DNA of 64,000 bases from the NCBI GenBank assembly GCA_037954665.1, contig JBBMOL010000058.1:868001-932000 (forward strand), in the 5' to 3' direction. Source of the DNA: Laguncularia racemosa. Taxonomy: Eukaryota; Streptophyta; Magnoliopsida; Myrtales; Combretaceae. The translations under genes were made by a program, and so were the position numbers. The notes under the pieces were generated by a model. The model had not been told where the DNA came from. It was given only the letters and a program-made list of their open reading frames with translations, and ran no database searches. Position 1 is the stretch's first letter; every line of letters begins with the position of its first letter. Of the stretch, positions 35,101 through 46,815 are shown one piece after another.

Positions 35101-38100
35101 TGGCACAAATATTAATAGGGGAAGGGAAATAAATATTGATATTTATTAAAAAAATACTTTCTAAAATTTATCAATTAAAATTAATATTTTAAATACCAAC
35201 GTTAAGTGTATTGAAATAATTACATAAATGATAAAATCAACACTTGAAATACCTATTTAAAAACAAAATAAAATTGACATTTCAAGTATTAATTTCAATT
35301 GATATAAGTTTGGAATTATATTTTCAAATGAAATATTTTTAATATCATTTTAAAAAATAATAATATTTATTTTCTTTTTTTCAAGAGAAATGATATTTAT
35401 GATTTTTAATATTAATTACATATTTTATAAAAAAATAAAAATGAATATTTAAAATATTCTTTGTTTCATATCTCAATAAGTGTCCTTGAAACACCGACCG
35501 ACATTGTTATCATTACAAAATTATTTTCTTGCTCGCAATTATTCAGCTCAACGAAAACAAAAAACAACAAGATATTCTGTAACGCATATGCCTTGTCCCG
35601 TGAGCTAGCATTATCTACCCCTTCGGGCTTCAATCTAACATATTGTCTATCTGTTCTTCTTCTTTTTTTTTTTTTTTTACTCCTTAAAAAAAAAACTTTT
35701 TGATAGGTCCAAAAAGTGTCAATTATTCAAGGATTTATTGGAGACCGCTCACAATGATGAGGGGGGACATGGGAATAATTTCAGTCCGATTGAGGCGCAG
35801 GATAAGCATCCGCAACTGCAACCTGTCGGTCCTTTATGATAGGTGGTAGGTTTTAATAAATGACGAATAATTTAAAAAAAATTATAATAAATTTATGGAT
35901 ATATTTCATTTTGCTTTATCTCACGAATTACTTGAATAGTTCAACTATAATAAAAATGTTATAACGTCCTCCTTAAAAAAAAAAAAGCTTAATAACTATT
36001 ATAATCAATTAACTTTGTTAATTTGTTTTTGAATTTATTTTCAAACAAAATAATTAAACTCATCTATGGTTTCATCAAGAAATGTGAATATATATATATA
36101 TATATATATCCATTTAATGTATAATAATAGTATTTAATTTTTGATAAATATAGAAGGTTGAAAATTATTTTATTAAAAATTAATCAAATAACTCTATTTG
36201 GAAACTATTAATATACAATAAAGAAAATTAGCAAAAAAAAAATTGAAAAGGTAATTGACATTTTAAAATGAAAATTAGCCTAAAAAAGGTGATCTATTTA
36301 AGGAAAAAAGACATTGTGAGGACAATTATTTTAATGACTCTTCAACTATTTTATGAAATATATATATATATATATATAATTCAAAAGAAAAATAATGAAA
36401 TATTAAGGTAAAAATTGAGTTTTGAGTATGTGAAGTTTAAAACTTGATATTTTGGTTTAATAATATAAATAATATTATTTTATGGGTTGCCATGCTAAAT
36501 TTTAGTAACCTATACTTATATACTTTGTTACAGTGTATGAACTCATCAATTTTGGAAATGGATCCGCTAAGATCATTTTTAAATTTATCCTTTATGTTAC
36601 TTTGATATCATAACATAAAAGATGGCATCATTATGAGTCATAATGTATTTTAACAATCTACGTAATATCAATTTAGGAAAATTATCCAAATCCTTCAAGT
36701 TATATGATATTTGTAATTTTTTAATACATGCAAGCTATCATGCACTTTGTAAAAGTATTGCAGATAAATACAATGTAAATTGAAAAATTAGAAAATTAAT
36801 CCAATTTGCATATCTTATTGATGTAAAACAATAGAAGCGAAAAAAAAGTATAAAATAAGAGAATTGTGAAAAGCATGAAAATTAATGAGAAGATTATAAT
36901 GTAAATAATAAAATACAAAAAATGCTAAGAGATTGTTGAGAAATAAATGAAGTTTTTTTTTTTTAATGAAACAAAACAATAGCTTGAGAAAGATATATCT
37001 AATAGCTTTATACCATTAGATTAATAAATGATGACCTCATATCACCCTTAATTTTCATTAGCTTACACCACTTGATAAATTTTGATGGTTTCATATCATC
37101 AATAAAAAAAAAAAATTGCACTTCACTTGAAAAATATTTTTATTACTCAATAATGACTTCCTTCTTATCCTATCACAAGTTTTTGCCCATTAATAAGATA
37201 AAATAAAATCTAATATTCTAGGAAATTAAAAGATTTGGCTTTATATCGATCTAAGTAATCTTAGAAATAAGAAACTAAACATAATTAAATCTTAAATAAA
37301 GAAAAAAAATGTAGGTAACAAATAAATGACATCTAGCCTAATTAATACAAAATAAAATAAAATTTGCTTACTTTTTTTTCTCCTCCACATCATTCCTTTT
37401 CTCTTAAAAAGATTCATCCTTAAATCTTTAAAAATTTTATGAATCCTCTTGATCAAATCATAATACGTAAAAACTAATTTTGAACTCATAATGTTGCAGC
37501 TCTTCATAACATAACATAAAATAAAATATACTTTTATAATGAATGATAAACCTAAAAAAGGATATAACCGACTATTTTAACTCAATACTTAGTTATATAG
37601 ATAGACTAATATCATACCTTTAATTTAAGTTGGTTTTATGATAAGATTTGTTGTATTTTGCTATTATCTTGTGTGTGTTTCTTTTTTTAATTCAATAAAT
37701 TAGCATTTAGATTACCTTCATAACACTTATCAAGAATCTAAATTAGAAACTATATAGATTTTTCAATTTTGATTATATATTTTATAAAAAAGTAAATATA
37801 TGAAAAAGCAAATTTTTTTTTTCTTTCTGAAATTAAAACTAGGTAAGGACTCCGGCTTAAACTAAAAGGGCCTTGGCAAAAGTTATTTGATTTGACTTCT
37901 CAATAATGCTCCTAGGATACCCATATAAATTCTCCTTTCATTTGCTATAATTTATCTTTAAAAAGTGATACTAAAAAAAAAAAAGGCTTTTCAAAAGTAA
38001 TATCAAGTTTCTATTTAAATATTATGATTTTTGTGCATAAATGCTACACTAATTTTTCACTAGGAAAAAGTGAAAAGGAAATTAATAATACTCGAGCACA

Positions 38101-39130
38101 TATATATTTTATAAGATATAAGCTTTAAGAAATAGAGATAATGAATTCAACATAAGCTCCTCTTCAAAAACTTCTTAACAAATTCATAGATTTACTATTG
38201 ATCTAAATAGCCATAGATCTCCATCTTTTAGACAAGTGAAAATTCTCAAATATGTTATTTTTCTACTATTCTCACGATCACAGATCCATCGTCATATGTA
38301 TCCACCATCACAAGTCTATTTCTATTATTTTGAAGATTATTGCAATAAAACCAATATTAGTTTGTTATTAATATTTATGATAATAAGAAACTTTAATTGA
38401 TTTTACATATTTTTTCTTTTTCTTTTTCTATGTCCCCTTATATGGATTGTGTTATCTTTTGTGGATTTTATTGCACTAATTAGTTGGGTGGTTTTGTTCT
38501 TTTAAGAGAAAATGCTATCATCTATATGACATATTGGCTATTACAAAGATATCTAGTTTAAGAGTTTGCTTCTAATGCCATAAATAAATATATGAATTAG
38601 ATCAAAATTCAACTATAAAATTTCACATTTTCCAAGGCAAGTCTTGACCAATCTAAAGTTTAATTATAACGTATTTTCCTTTTATTATGTTTTTTTTTTT
38701 ACTTCATATTAATCACTGGATATAAGTTAAAGAAAAGAAAAAAAAAAAAAAGGGAAAGTATAAAATATCAAAAGATTAGGTAATTGATTGAGACTTGTCT
38801 AAAATTTTATAAATTTCCGATTGTTGAATATTGACCCCAGCCGTCAGAATAGGTAGCAAATCTTTCAATCGTGAAAGATATATCAAAAGTGATGCGATTG
38901 GATATATCAAAACTTAGTACCCTACCCAGTATCCCTCAATTGATACAACTATGTGATGTAACAATTACACAAATGAATAAAAAGAATTAATTGTATCATA
39001 AATTGCCTTGAAGAACTAAAACTTTCTGTCAATTTTTTATCAAGCAGAACATTTTTGTAGCAAGCTTATGGAAGCCTTTGTACAGCCATATGATATCGAA
39101 TTTACAAGTAAGGGGACAAGAAATGTCATA

Positions 39131-39255
39131 TTTTCATTAATTTATTTTCTTGACAATTATTCCTTTTTTCTCTATTTTGATTGTTTAATTTTTTCACATT
39201 ATCATTACTATTACTACTTCTTTTAGACGCCACTTTTTTCCCATAAAATTCTGAC
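39131..39255. repeat. Dispersed direct repeat, copy 1
   Basis: TTTTCATTAATTTATTTTCT and the following ~100 bases (TGACAATTATTCC, TTGATTGTTTAATTTTTTCA, then ATTACT-type triplets, AGACGCC and CCCATAAAATT) recur at 39525-39655. Confidence 0.85.
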
Positions 39256-39524
39256 AATAAAACATTTATATAATCAATTATGGGATGAAAAAATGACTAA
39301 TTTCTGGCCTCTGTGTTCTTCATTTAATAGTTTTTTTCTTTTTTACTTAAAAGTTTTGTCTTGTCTAAACATTTTCTAGATACATGCATGGTATTATTTT
39401 TTAATTATAATATAGTTATGATATTTCACGATATATAGTTTGCAAAATTGAATTTATATTTCATGGGCAAAATTTTAGTATGAATAAAGTTTCCATACAC
39501 GTACCTACTGTTTTTTTCCTTTTT

Positions 39525-39591
39525 TTTTCATTAATTTATTTTCTTGACAATTATTCCTTTTTTCTCTACTTTTGATTGTTTAATTTTTTCA

Positions 39592-39631
<40 letters not shown>

Positions 39632-39655
39632 GACCGTACATTTTCCTATAAAATT
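39525..39655. repeat. Dispersed direct repeat, copy 2, with a TTA microsatellite
   Basis: Second copy, offset 394 bases. The interrupted triplets of copy 1 are replaced here by an uninterrupted (TTA)n run of about 13 units (39594-39632), indicating microsatellite growth after the duplication. Confidence 0.85.
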
Positions 39656-42600
39656 CGTTTGAATACCCCTAATAATCATTGTCTCATTATAATAAAAATG
39701 CCCGCAAATATCTCATTAATAGCTATGGGTAAGAAAAAGCAAGTAGAAGAATTTAAGGTAATCATTATTGATAATTATTATTGTATATTTCTTTTCTTTT
39801 TTGAAGTATTTTAAGGATTATTTATGTATAATTTTTTTCCTTAAATCATCAATTATGTGTATAGTTTGATTCAATAATTATTCTATTCAATTTTTGCATA
39901 TATATATATATATAGCAAGTGAACACCTATTAATTATTATTATTTCAATCTTATACAACGGTTGGTATGACGGAATTATGGATTTGCTCCACTTTCAAAA
40001 ATGGAGGCAAAAGATATATAGGGTTTCAGCATCAAAATGAGAAAAAGATGAAAATTCAGACACTCCTGCTATTATCATTCGAAGGATATACGAATAAAAG
40101 CAGAACCAATCCGGGGATGAAAGACTAGATCAAAATTCAAATAATCTAGAGAATTCCGTCTTCCTATTATTCAATTATAATGCTCATCACGCATTCTAGT
40201 GCATCCGTGCGGCCTTTCAAAGTCTCCTTAATTAATTCTCATAGGTCTTATTCCACGTTTACCACATGCTCTAATGGTCCGTCCAGTAATACGACAAGAA
40301 GAATCTTAATTATTATTCATTTAGTAAAATAATCCTGAAATCACCAGGAAATGCAAAGTAAGAAAGAGAGACGTGGAGGGAGAGAGTAGCAACCAAAGTT
40401 TCATTAACCCTAAATGTCCAATACATAAAATTTAGGAATTTTCTGGATAAATTGCATTGGATTGTGAGTCCAAATTCTAACTAAGACCATCTCTGGGAAA
40501 TGATCATTCATTACAAAGATTTCACGAAAAATGCTAGCGTAAAAAGCTCAAGCCTTACTCGATGGATTTATGAACCAAAGTGTTGACTTTCTAGGCTGTG
40601 TAGTCTGCTCATCTGCACATGGTTAGACGAAATAAAGTCGCTAGACCCTCCACAATATATATGACATCGAATCCTACTCATCCACTAAAATGGGACAAAC
40701 TTCAAAATCAAATCTTCAAAAACTAATAATAAAATTTCCCAAAGTATAGACATTCATGTACGTAAAGAAAGCCTTTTTTACTCTTAAAGAACTCAAAACG
40801 CGGTTTAGTTATAGTCGATATTTTATAAATATTTTAATACACATCAATTAAATATTAGTATCACATGATTACTTGTTAACACATGGGAAAATTAAAATTA
40901 AAAAAAAAAAAACTAAAAATAGCTAAGACGTTGTATCAAAACTAGGGCTCAACTTCAAAACCTATTGTATCATAAAACTTGTTATGACCTACATGGTTAG
41001 GTAGATTTCAGTTGGATATCAAATATCATAAGTTATGTTTCAAGTTTCAAGCCTACCTATAGGGTTAGGTATAAGATATGATCACACCTTCTTTTTTAAT
41101 AGTGTGGTGCTAACTTTATTTTTATTTTTTTTAAAGCATGTATTTTTTTCGATAATTACAATAGAGTAAGTGGATTCAAATTCTATCTATCTTATTAAAA
41201 GAACGACGTCTATACCATTAAGTTATAAGAATCTTATCATTTTATTTTTTTTTTTAATAATGTGAAACTAACTTTTATCTATAAATTTATCATGAAAATG
41301 ATATGGATTTTCTAGCCATTGTTAAGCAAAAAAACGAAAAACATGTTTTCATGTCTAATACTACTTTTTTATAAAATCTTTATCTTGAAAACAAAAAAAA
41401 AAAAAAATCTCAATATAAATACTCCAAACACTTATAATTTATAATTTTACGATTTTAGAAGTTTTAAATTACAAGATACAAAACCCTAGCCCAAGACCTA
41501 GACCTAAAGCAAGAAATCTCAGCTAGGGGATGATGCTGAGCACCGACTTTGAATCTTTGATGCCTATTTTGGGAAAGGTAGTCAGAAGTGGACGGTTGGA
41601 TTGGATTAGATACATCTGGATGGCACGAGAAAGATGGTTCAAAATGGGAGCCATAAGACACCAAAGCAGAGAGAAAACGACACTGAATCCAGCTAAAAGA
41701 AAAGATTCAGAAATCAAATCGAGATATTGGATAAATGACATCCATACCACGCATGCTTGCAAAGTGAATCCCCCCTTCCTTCCATGACTTTTCTCTATAC
41801 AAAAATAAATTAAAATGCGTTCCATTATCATTATTAATATTTAAAATATGTATATAAGGAGCATCTTATGGACGGTCGATCCCAGCTTTTTATGATAGAC
41901 ATTTATAATATACATATCTTATTCATTCGTTTTAAAAGATACATAGTTCTATGTGATTAATAAAATATAGATAGAGATTGAATAATTACATAAAAAAAGT
42001 TTGGTTAAATTGCAAATATATCTATATAATATTGTTTTATATGCATTGAGCTCCTTATTTTTTAAAATCAAACATTTAAACTTCCGAATCTTTATAAAAG
42101 TACTTTCGCCATTTTTCCTTTAATAAAATAAGCAAAAATTTTGAAAATGAAAATAACAAAAAAAAAAAAGTACTGATAAGAATAATCAAATACTCAAAAA
42201 CTAAAAAGTAAAAAGGAAAAAAATCAGAGGCTTCTCTCTTTTTATTATTCTGATTTTGTGAACATTTTTATTTTTAGTGTTTTTAATATTTTGAAGGATG
42301 TGAAGATATGGGGATTTACACGCTCAACTCGAAGCATAAATAAAACGTATATATACAGGGGTTGTATGTTTAAATTACCCTAATGATTTTATAATAATAA
42401 AAGGCATCCAAGTAAATGGATGCCGTGAAGCCGATAGAGTTTTGTTTGAGGTCGATTTAATACGCTACAAGTTATTCCGACTGGCTTAGGATTATAATAC
42501 TTTTGGGAAATGAATAAGTGGACTTGCAAAGGCTAGTAGGAGACAAAAAGAATAGCATGGGAGATAATGTCAAAATATGCATGCGTTCAAGGAAAGTGTC

Positions 42601-44584
42601 AAACATGCATGTGGCTTCCTTTCACTAGATTCCTCATTTTAATTATCTTCTGGACCACATCGGGAACAGCCAAAGGTACATCGTTTGTGTTTCACAGAGT
42701 TTGGGTTCTGTCGTTTTATCTTTTGGAACACTACGAAATTGAAAGGCGCGTAGCTTTATGATATAGCAACTTCCTATCAAGGCATTGGTGGGTAAAATTA
42801 GAGAATACAACTTGACTACGACCTCGTAGATCCGAAAAATTGAAAGACAGATTCGGTTTACATCCACCATGTGAGTATGAGATAACGCCACCTTTCATAG
42901 CTGATTCGTGTATCTTGCACTGCCACTGGTATAATTCATCAAAATAAATTACTTAAAAAAAAATTAAATCTATTAATTTCGATCTATTACCATTATATCT
43001 ATTGGAAAAGAAAAAGAAAAATTAAATCTATTCGTCTCCATTGTATCAATTGGAAAAAAAATATCGTATACCCCTAATCATCTCCAAAGATCTTATCACA
43101 ACCTTTGAGATCACGACACACGGAATATGTGTTTTCTTTTTATGGAGTAGTTGCAATGCTAGTAATGATCGGATAAGAACAGGGACCTGATCAAATATAC
43201 ATGATCATTATGTGTTGGAGTGGAACAAGTTTACATGTTCAACCTAATTGTGGTGTGTTTGAATGAACGCATCTGGGTGGAAATTAAAGAAAATAAATAA
43301 AAATAAACATTCCCTTTTATAATATAAACATTCCATTATACTTCATTTCCCTTTTATAATATAAACCATATTTCTCTATTTCCTTCCTTTTTTTTTGCCA
43401 ATATTCTCAAATATAAAGTAAAAAAAAATGTATTTTTTTTTTCTTTTCTATTTTCACTGCTTTCTCTTAATCCTCACTCATTTTTACCGATTTCCTTCCT
43501 CTCAAAAATTGCCAAGCATACTGTTAATTATTTTTTATGGTTTTACCCACTCCTTTCTCTTTAGCCACTTGTTGCACCAATTAAATTTCCCCAATCAAGC
43601 ACCAGTCAAAATAGTTTATTAAATAAAAAAAAAACGTTTGTAAAAATTGATTTTATTAGTATGATTTTTTGTCCTAATTAATTCCCATCGTCACCAACTA
43701 CCAGAATCTATTTGAAACCAAAACTTTATTTTCTTTATTACGGCCGTAATAGTTGAGCTCCACAAGATTTGATAATAACAGCTATATTTCGACAACTTCA
43801 CAAAGCCCTACGCAAACCTTTTTTAATATTTGTTAATCTAATAATTTCAATTGTCTTGTGCAGCCAGCGACCAAGAGCTTTGGAGTTCCTAGGGTTTATC
43901 AACGGTAGGTGGTGGTAACACAGTCAATTGAAAATAAATAAGTACGACAAATTGTATTTGTAAAATATAATCGTATCTTCCAACATTTTTTTTTTTTTTT
44001 TGGAAAGGTGGGGTGGGTGGAGGGGGAATATAAGTCTTATGTTTTATGTAAATCCAATATCTCATCCCATGCGTCGACATCATAGAAGATGCATATACAA
44101 ACATTTGATTATACATACCTCCTTCTCTAGTCACTAACAATCAATATAGTTATTAATTACCATAGGAAAAGATAATGAAAAAAAAAAACTTTATATTTTC
44201 GTTGATCACACTTTTATTTCCTATCATCACTTACCAATAAAACTTATTCCTAAAATCTCACTAATTTTATTATTATTAAATCAAAAGACCATAACAATTA
44301 GACGGTAAAAAAAAATCTTAGAAATATCCAAAGTATATTTTCCGTGTAAAAATTCATAGTAAGAAATTAATTATTATGTTTCTCTCCCTGGGGGGGAACG
44401 AGATAGATTGCCAAAATAGGTGGGTATAAAGTAAAGACCCGTGACAATGCCAAATTGGTATCAGATCTTTGATTGCAGAATTCTGAATATTCGGTGGCTT
44501 TAAGTTTTTTTTTTTTTTTTTCTTATTTAGGTTTCATCACAGGCAAAGTCAGTCAAACAATTAACTAACCTTGGACCATCCAAC

Positions 44585-44740
44585 CTAAAAGGAGAGACAT
44601 AAAGCGTTGGCCTACCATGCTCAATTATTTGAGCAAATCATTAACTTATTGGAAAGGGTTCAAGTGGTGCACAGGCACACGAGATTGGTCTTCTCCTGAT
44701 TGGATAAGATTCAAGCCTGCCAATCCAGCAGCGGTACACC
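44585..44740 (+). repeat. NPF upstream duplicate, distal block, copy 1
   Basis: AGACATAAAGCGTTGGCC through GATTGGATAAGATTCAAGCC is matched at 62205-62365. Together with the proximal block this shows that the tandem duplication of the NPF genes included at least 2.2 kb upstream of copy 1 (about 1.55 kb in copy 2). Confidence 0.85.
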
Positions 44741-45449
44741 GGCTCCATCTATCTTTTAATATCTGCCTCTAGCGTATTTAATTTTATATTTTCAAATATA
44801 TCCATTCTATGTAAATTTTTATCCTTTATCCATCCATTTATCTTCTCAATATTTACTCAAATAGTTATAATTTCATTATCTCAATCGTCACTTCCTCTAG
44901 AAACCCAACACCAAGCAAGCATCACCTTTAATATTTACTTTTTTAAACAATCTCATATTATTAAACACCAATATTGTTGGGGAGATCAACTAGCTTTGAA
45001 AGAAGCCAGTTAACTTGAAACGATTGCAAAGTTTCCTTCAAATTGCGCAAGGAAATGGTAAACTAATGTTGTACATAATATATAAAATTATCTTTTGAAA
45101 ATGGAATGTCATTTTATTTATATAGGAGTTACCAAGCAATACTAGACACACATCTTTATATAATTATACTAAAAAAAATTTAAATCTTTTACTCAATTTG
45201 CTGTAATTTTGCCATGGCCATTATGTTCTAGAGGTATATACACCGGTCTCCAAATTCATTTTGCCATGGCCATTATAAACCAAATTCATTTGCCTTCACC
45301 CTCTACAGTTGTAAGTTGGTGACAATACAGTAGTTGGCAAATGGAAAACAAAATTGCTGCATTTTCCTCAATTTTTTATTCACTCGCCATAACTCTTTCT
45401 TTGTTTTTTTTTTTTTAGTAATTTATAAAAAAAATTCTTTTTTTAAGAA

Positions 45450-45790
45450 AAAATATAAATTTAGTCATCAATGTTTATTGTCTTTTCTATTTCAATCCTA
45501 AACATTTCTCTTTTCTAATTCAATTCTCCATGTTTACAAACAATTCCACTATTAACTTTTCTATTAGAAATTACATGTAACACCATCTTATTAGTCCAAG
45601 TATTTTTATGGCAGAATACAAATTTAGTTCTTAATATTTGTCAACTTTTTTTTATTTCAATCCTAAATAGTTATTTTTTTTATATATGACTCATCAACAT
45701 TTTTAAAGAAGTCATTTTAATAGTGGTATTAACTTTTCCATTAAGAATTGACACATGATGCAATTCAATTAGTCTACATAATTATATAAA
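45450..45790. repeat. Two direct copies of a ~160-bp AT-rich unit
   Basis: The phrases ATTTAGTTCTTAATATTTGT, TATTTCAATCCTAAA, ATTAACTTTTCTATTA, AATTGACACATG-like and ATTAGTCTA occur twice in the same order, in 45450-45610 and 45610-45790. It resembles a degenerate non-autonomous transposon tandem but I found no terminal repeats. Confidence 0.55.
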
Positions 45791-46254
45791 ATAAATAATA
45801 AAGTAAAATTATAGAAATAAACTAAAGTTAATTAAAAATTTTGGATTTCTTAAAAAAAGAAAAATAGGAAATAAAAAATATATATACATCAATGTGTGTG
45901 TGTGTGTAAATATACATATATATTAATATTTGAGTAAATTAATAAAAAATAAAAAATAAGAAAAATAAATTTTAAAAAAAGGGAATTAAAAAAAAAGTTC
46001 TAGCCAAAAAGAAATGATAAAAAGTGTATTTAAACTTTTATATGATATTTTATTATTAATTTTATACTTTCTTTTTTCAAATTTCAATATTTACTTTTAT
46101 TTCATCCTAAGTTAATATAATAAGATAGATTTTAAAAGTATACTTTTTATAGATCTAGATCTCTAGGCACACGATTTAAAAAAAATAAAAAGTTAAAAAT
46201 TCACATGAACTAATCAATTAAACAGATGAGCTTGGGCAATAATTGTGCCCTAAT

Positions 46255-46815
46255 CAAGCCAGCCATGATGATAATCAAGACTGAATGATAGGAGAGAAAA
46301 TGTTCCCAAATATTTCTTCCAACTAATACAATCATGCACATTTTGATTCTTCCAAAAAACCAAACGCGGACACTTGGGGCCATCCTACTGATGCACGTGG
46401 AAGTAACCTTATGGATTCACAATACTTTTCCTATATTAAGCCACGGGGTTTATTCAAAGGTCAGTGTTATTGGATATTGACTATGGAGTGCCTCCAAGAA
46501 AACCCACGCCCACATATTAGCTAGAAGCAAAATCTTCCAAGCTCAATGACTCAGCACACTGCTATTTTGGATGGACGAAAGTGTCACTTTCAGCTCCAAA
46601 AACCCAAACCCTCCACTGAAACTACGCGGATTAATGCATGTTACGCAGCATTACTCATACAGTTACAACTTACCCATATAAATGGCCAGACCAGCCATAT
46701 TTAAGGACCAAAATCATTCGAGTCCTTCACTAGAAACTAACAGCTAAGATAAGGCACAACAATACAGACATTATAATCTTCACTCTCTCCACTAGATTTC
46801 CTCCATTCCGCCAAC
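46255..46815 (+). promoter_or_regulatory. Proximal promoter and 5' leader of NPF copy 1, duplicated
   Basis: Collinear with 63190-63758. Well conserved words include ACACTTGG-GCCAT, AATGACTCAGCAC, ATGGACGAAAG, CACTTTCA, CATATAAAT and ACAGACATTAT. The TATA box is TATAAAT at 46677-46683, 139 bases before the start codon. Retention of these blocks between paralogs suggests regulatory sites, but no specific factor can be named from sequence alone. Confidence 0.65.

Larger units (their letters stand above)
32184..44580. other. Gene-free AT-rich intergenic DNA
   Basis: No supported gene in about 12 kb. Visible items are AT microsatellites (36088-36109, about 36358-36379, 39898-39914), a 39131/39525 duplicated block with a TTA microsatellite, and several A or T homopolymers. 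Open frames near 34607-34897, 41464-41831 and 42567-42891 have no recognisable motifs, no splice partners and overlap on both strands, so they are not called. Confidence 0.5.

Noticed and set aside
41464..41831. Possible small gene, open on both strands
   Set aside because: Moderate GC but frames overlap on opposite strands and neither shows a known domain; may be an old gene fragment.
44456..44465. Primer-binding-site-like word TGGTATCAGA
   Set aside because: Isolated match without an LTR end before it or retroelement coding after it; chance or a deep relic.
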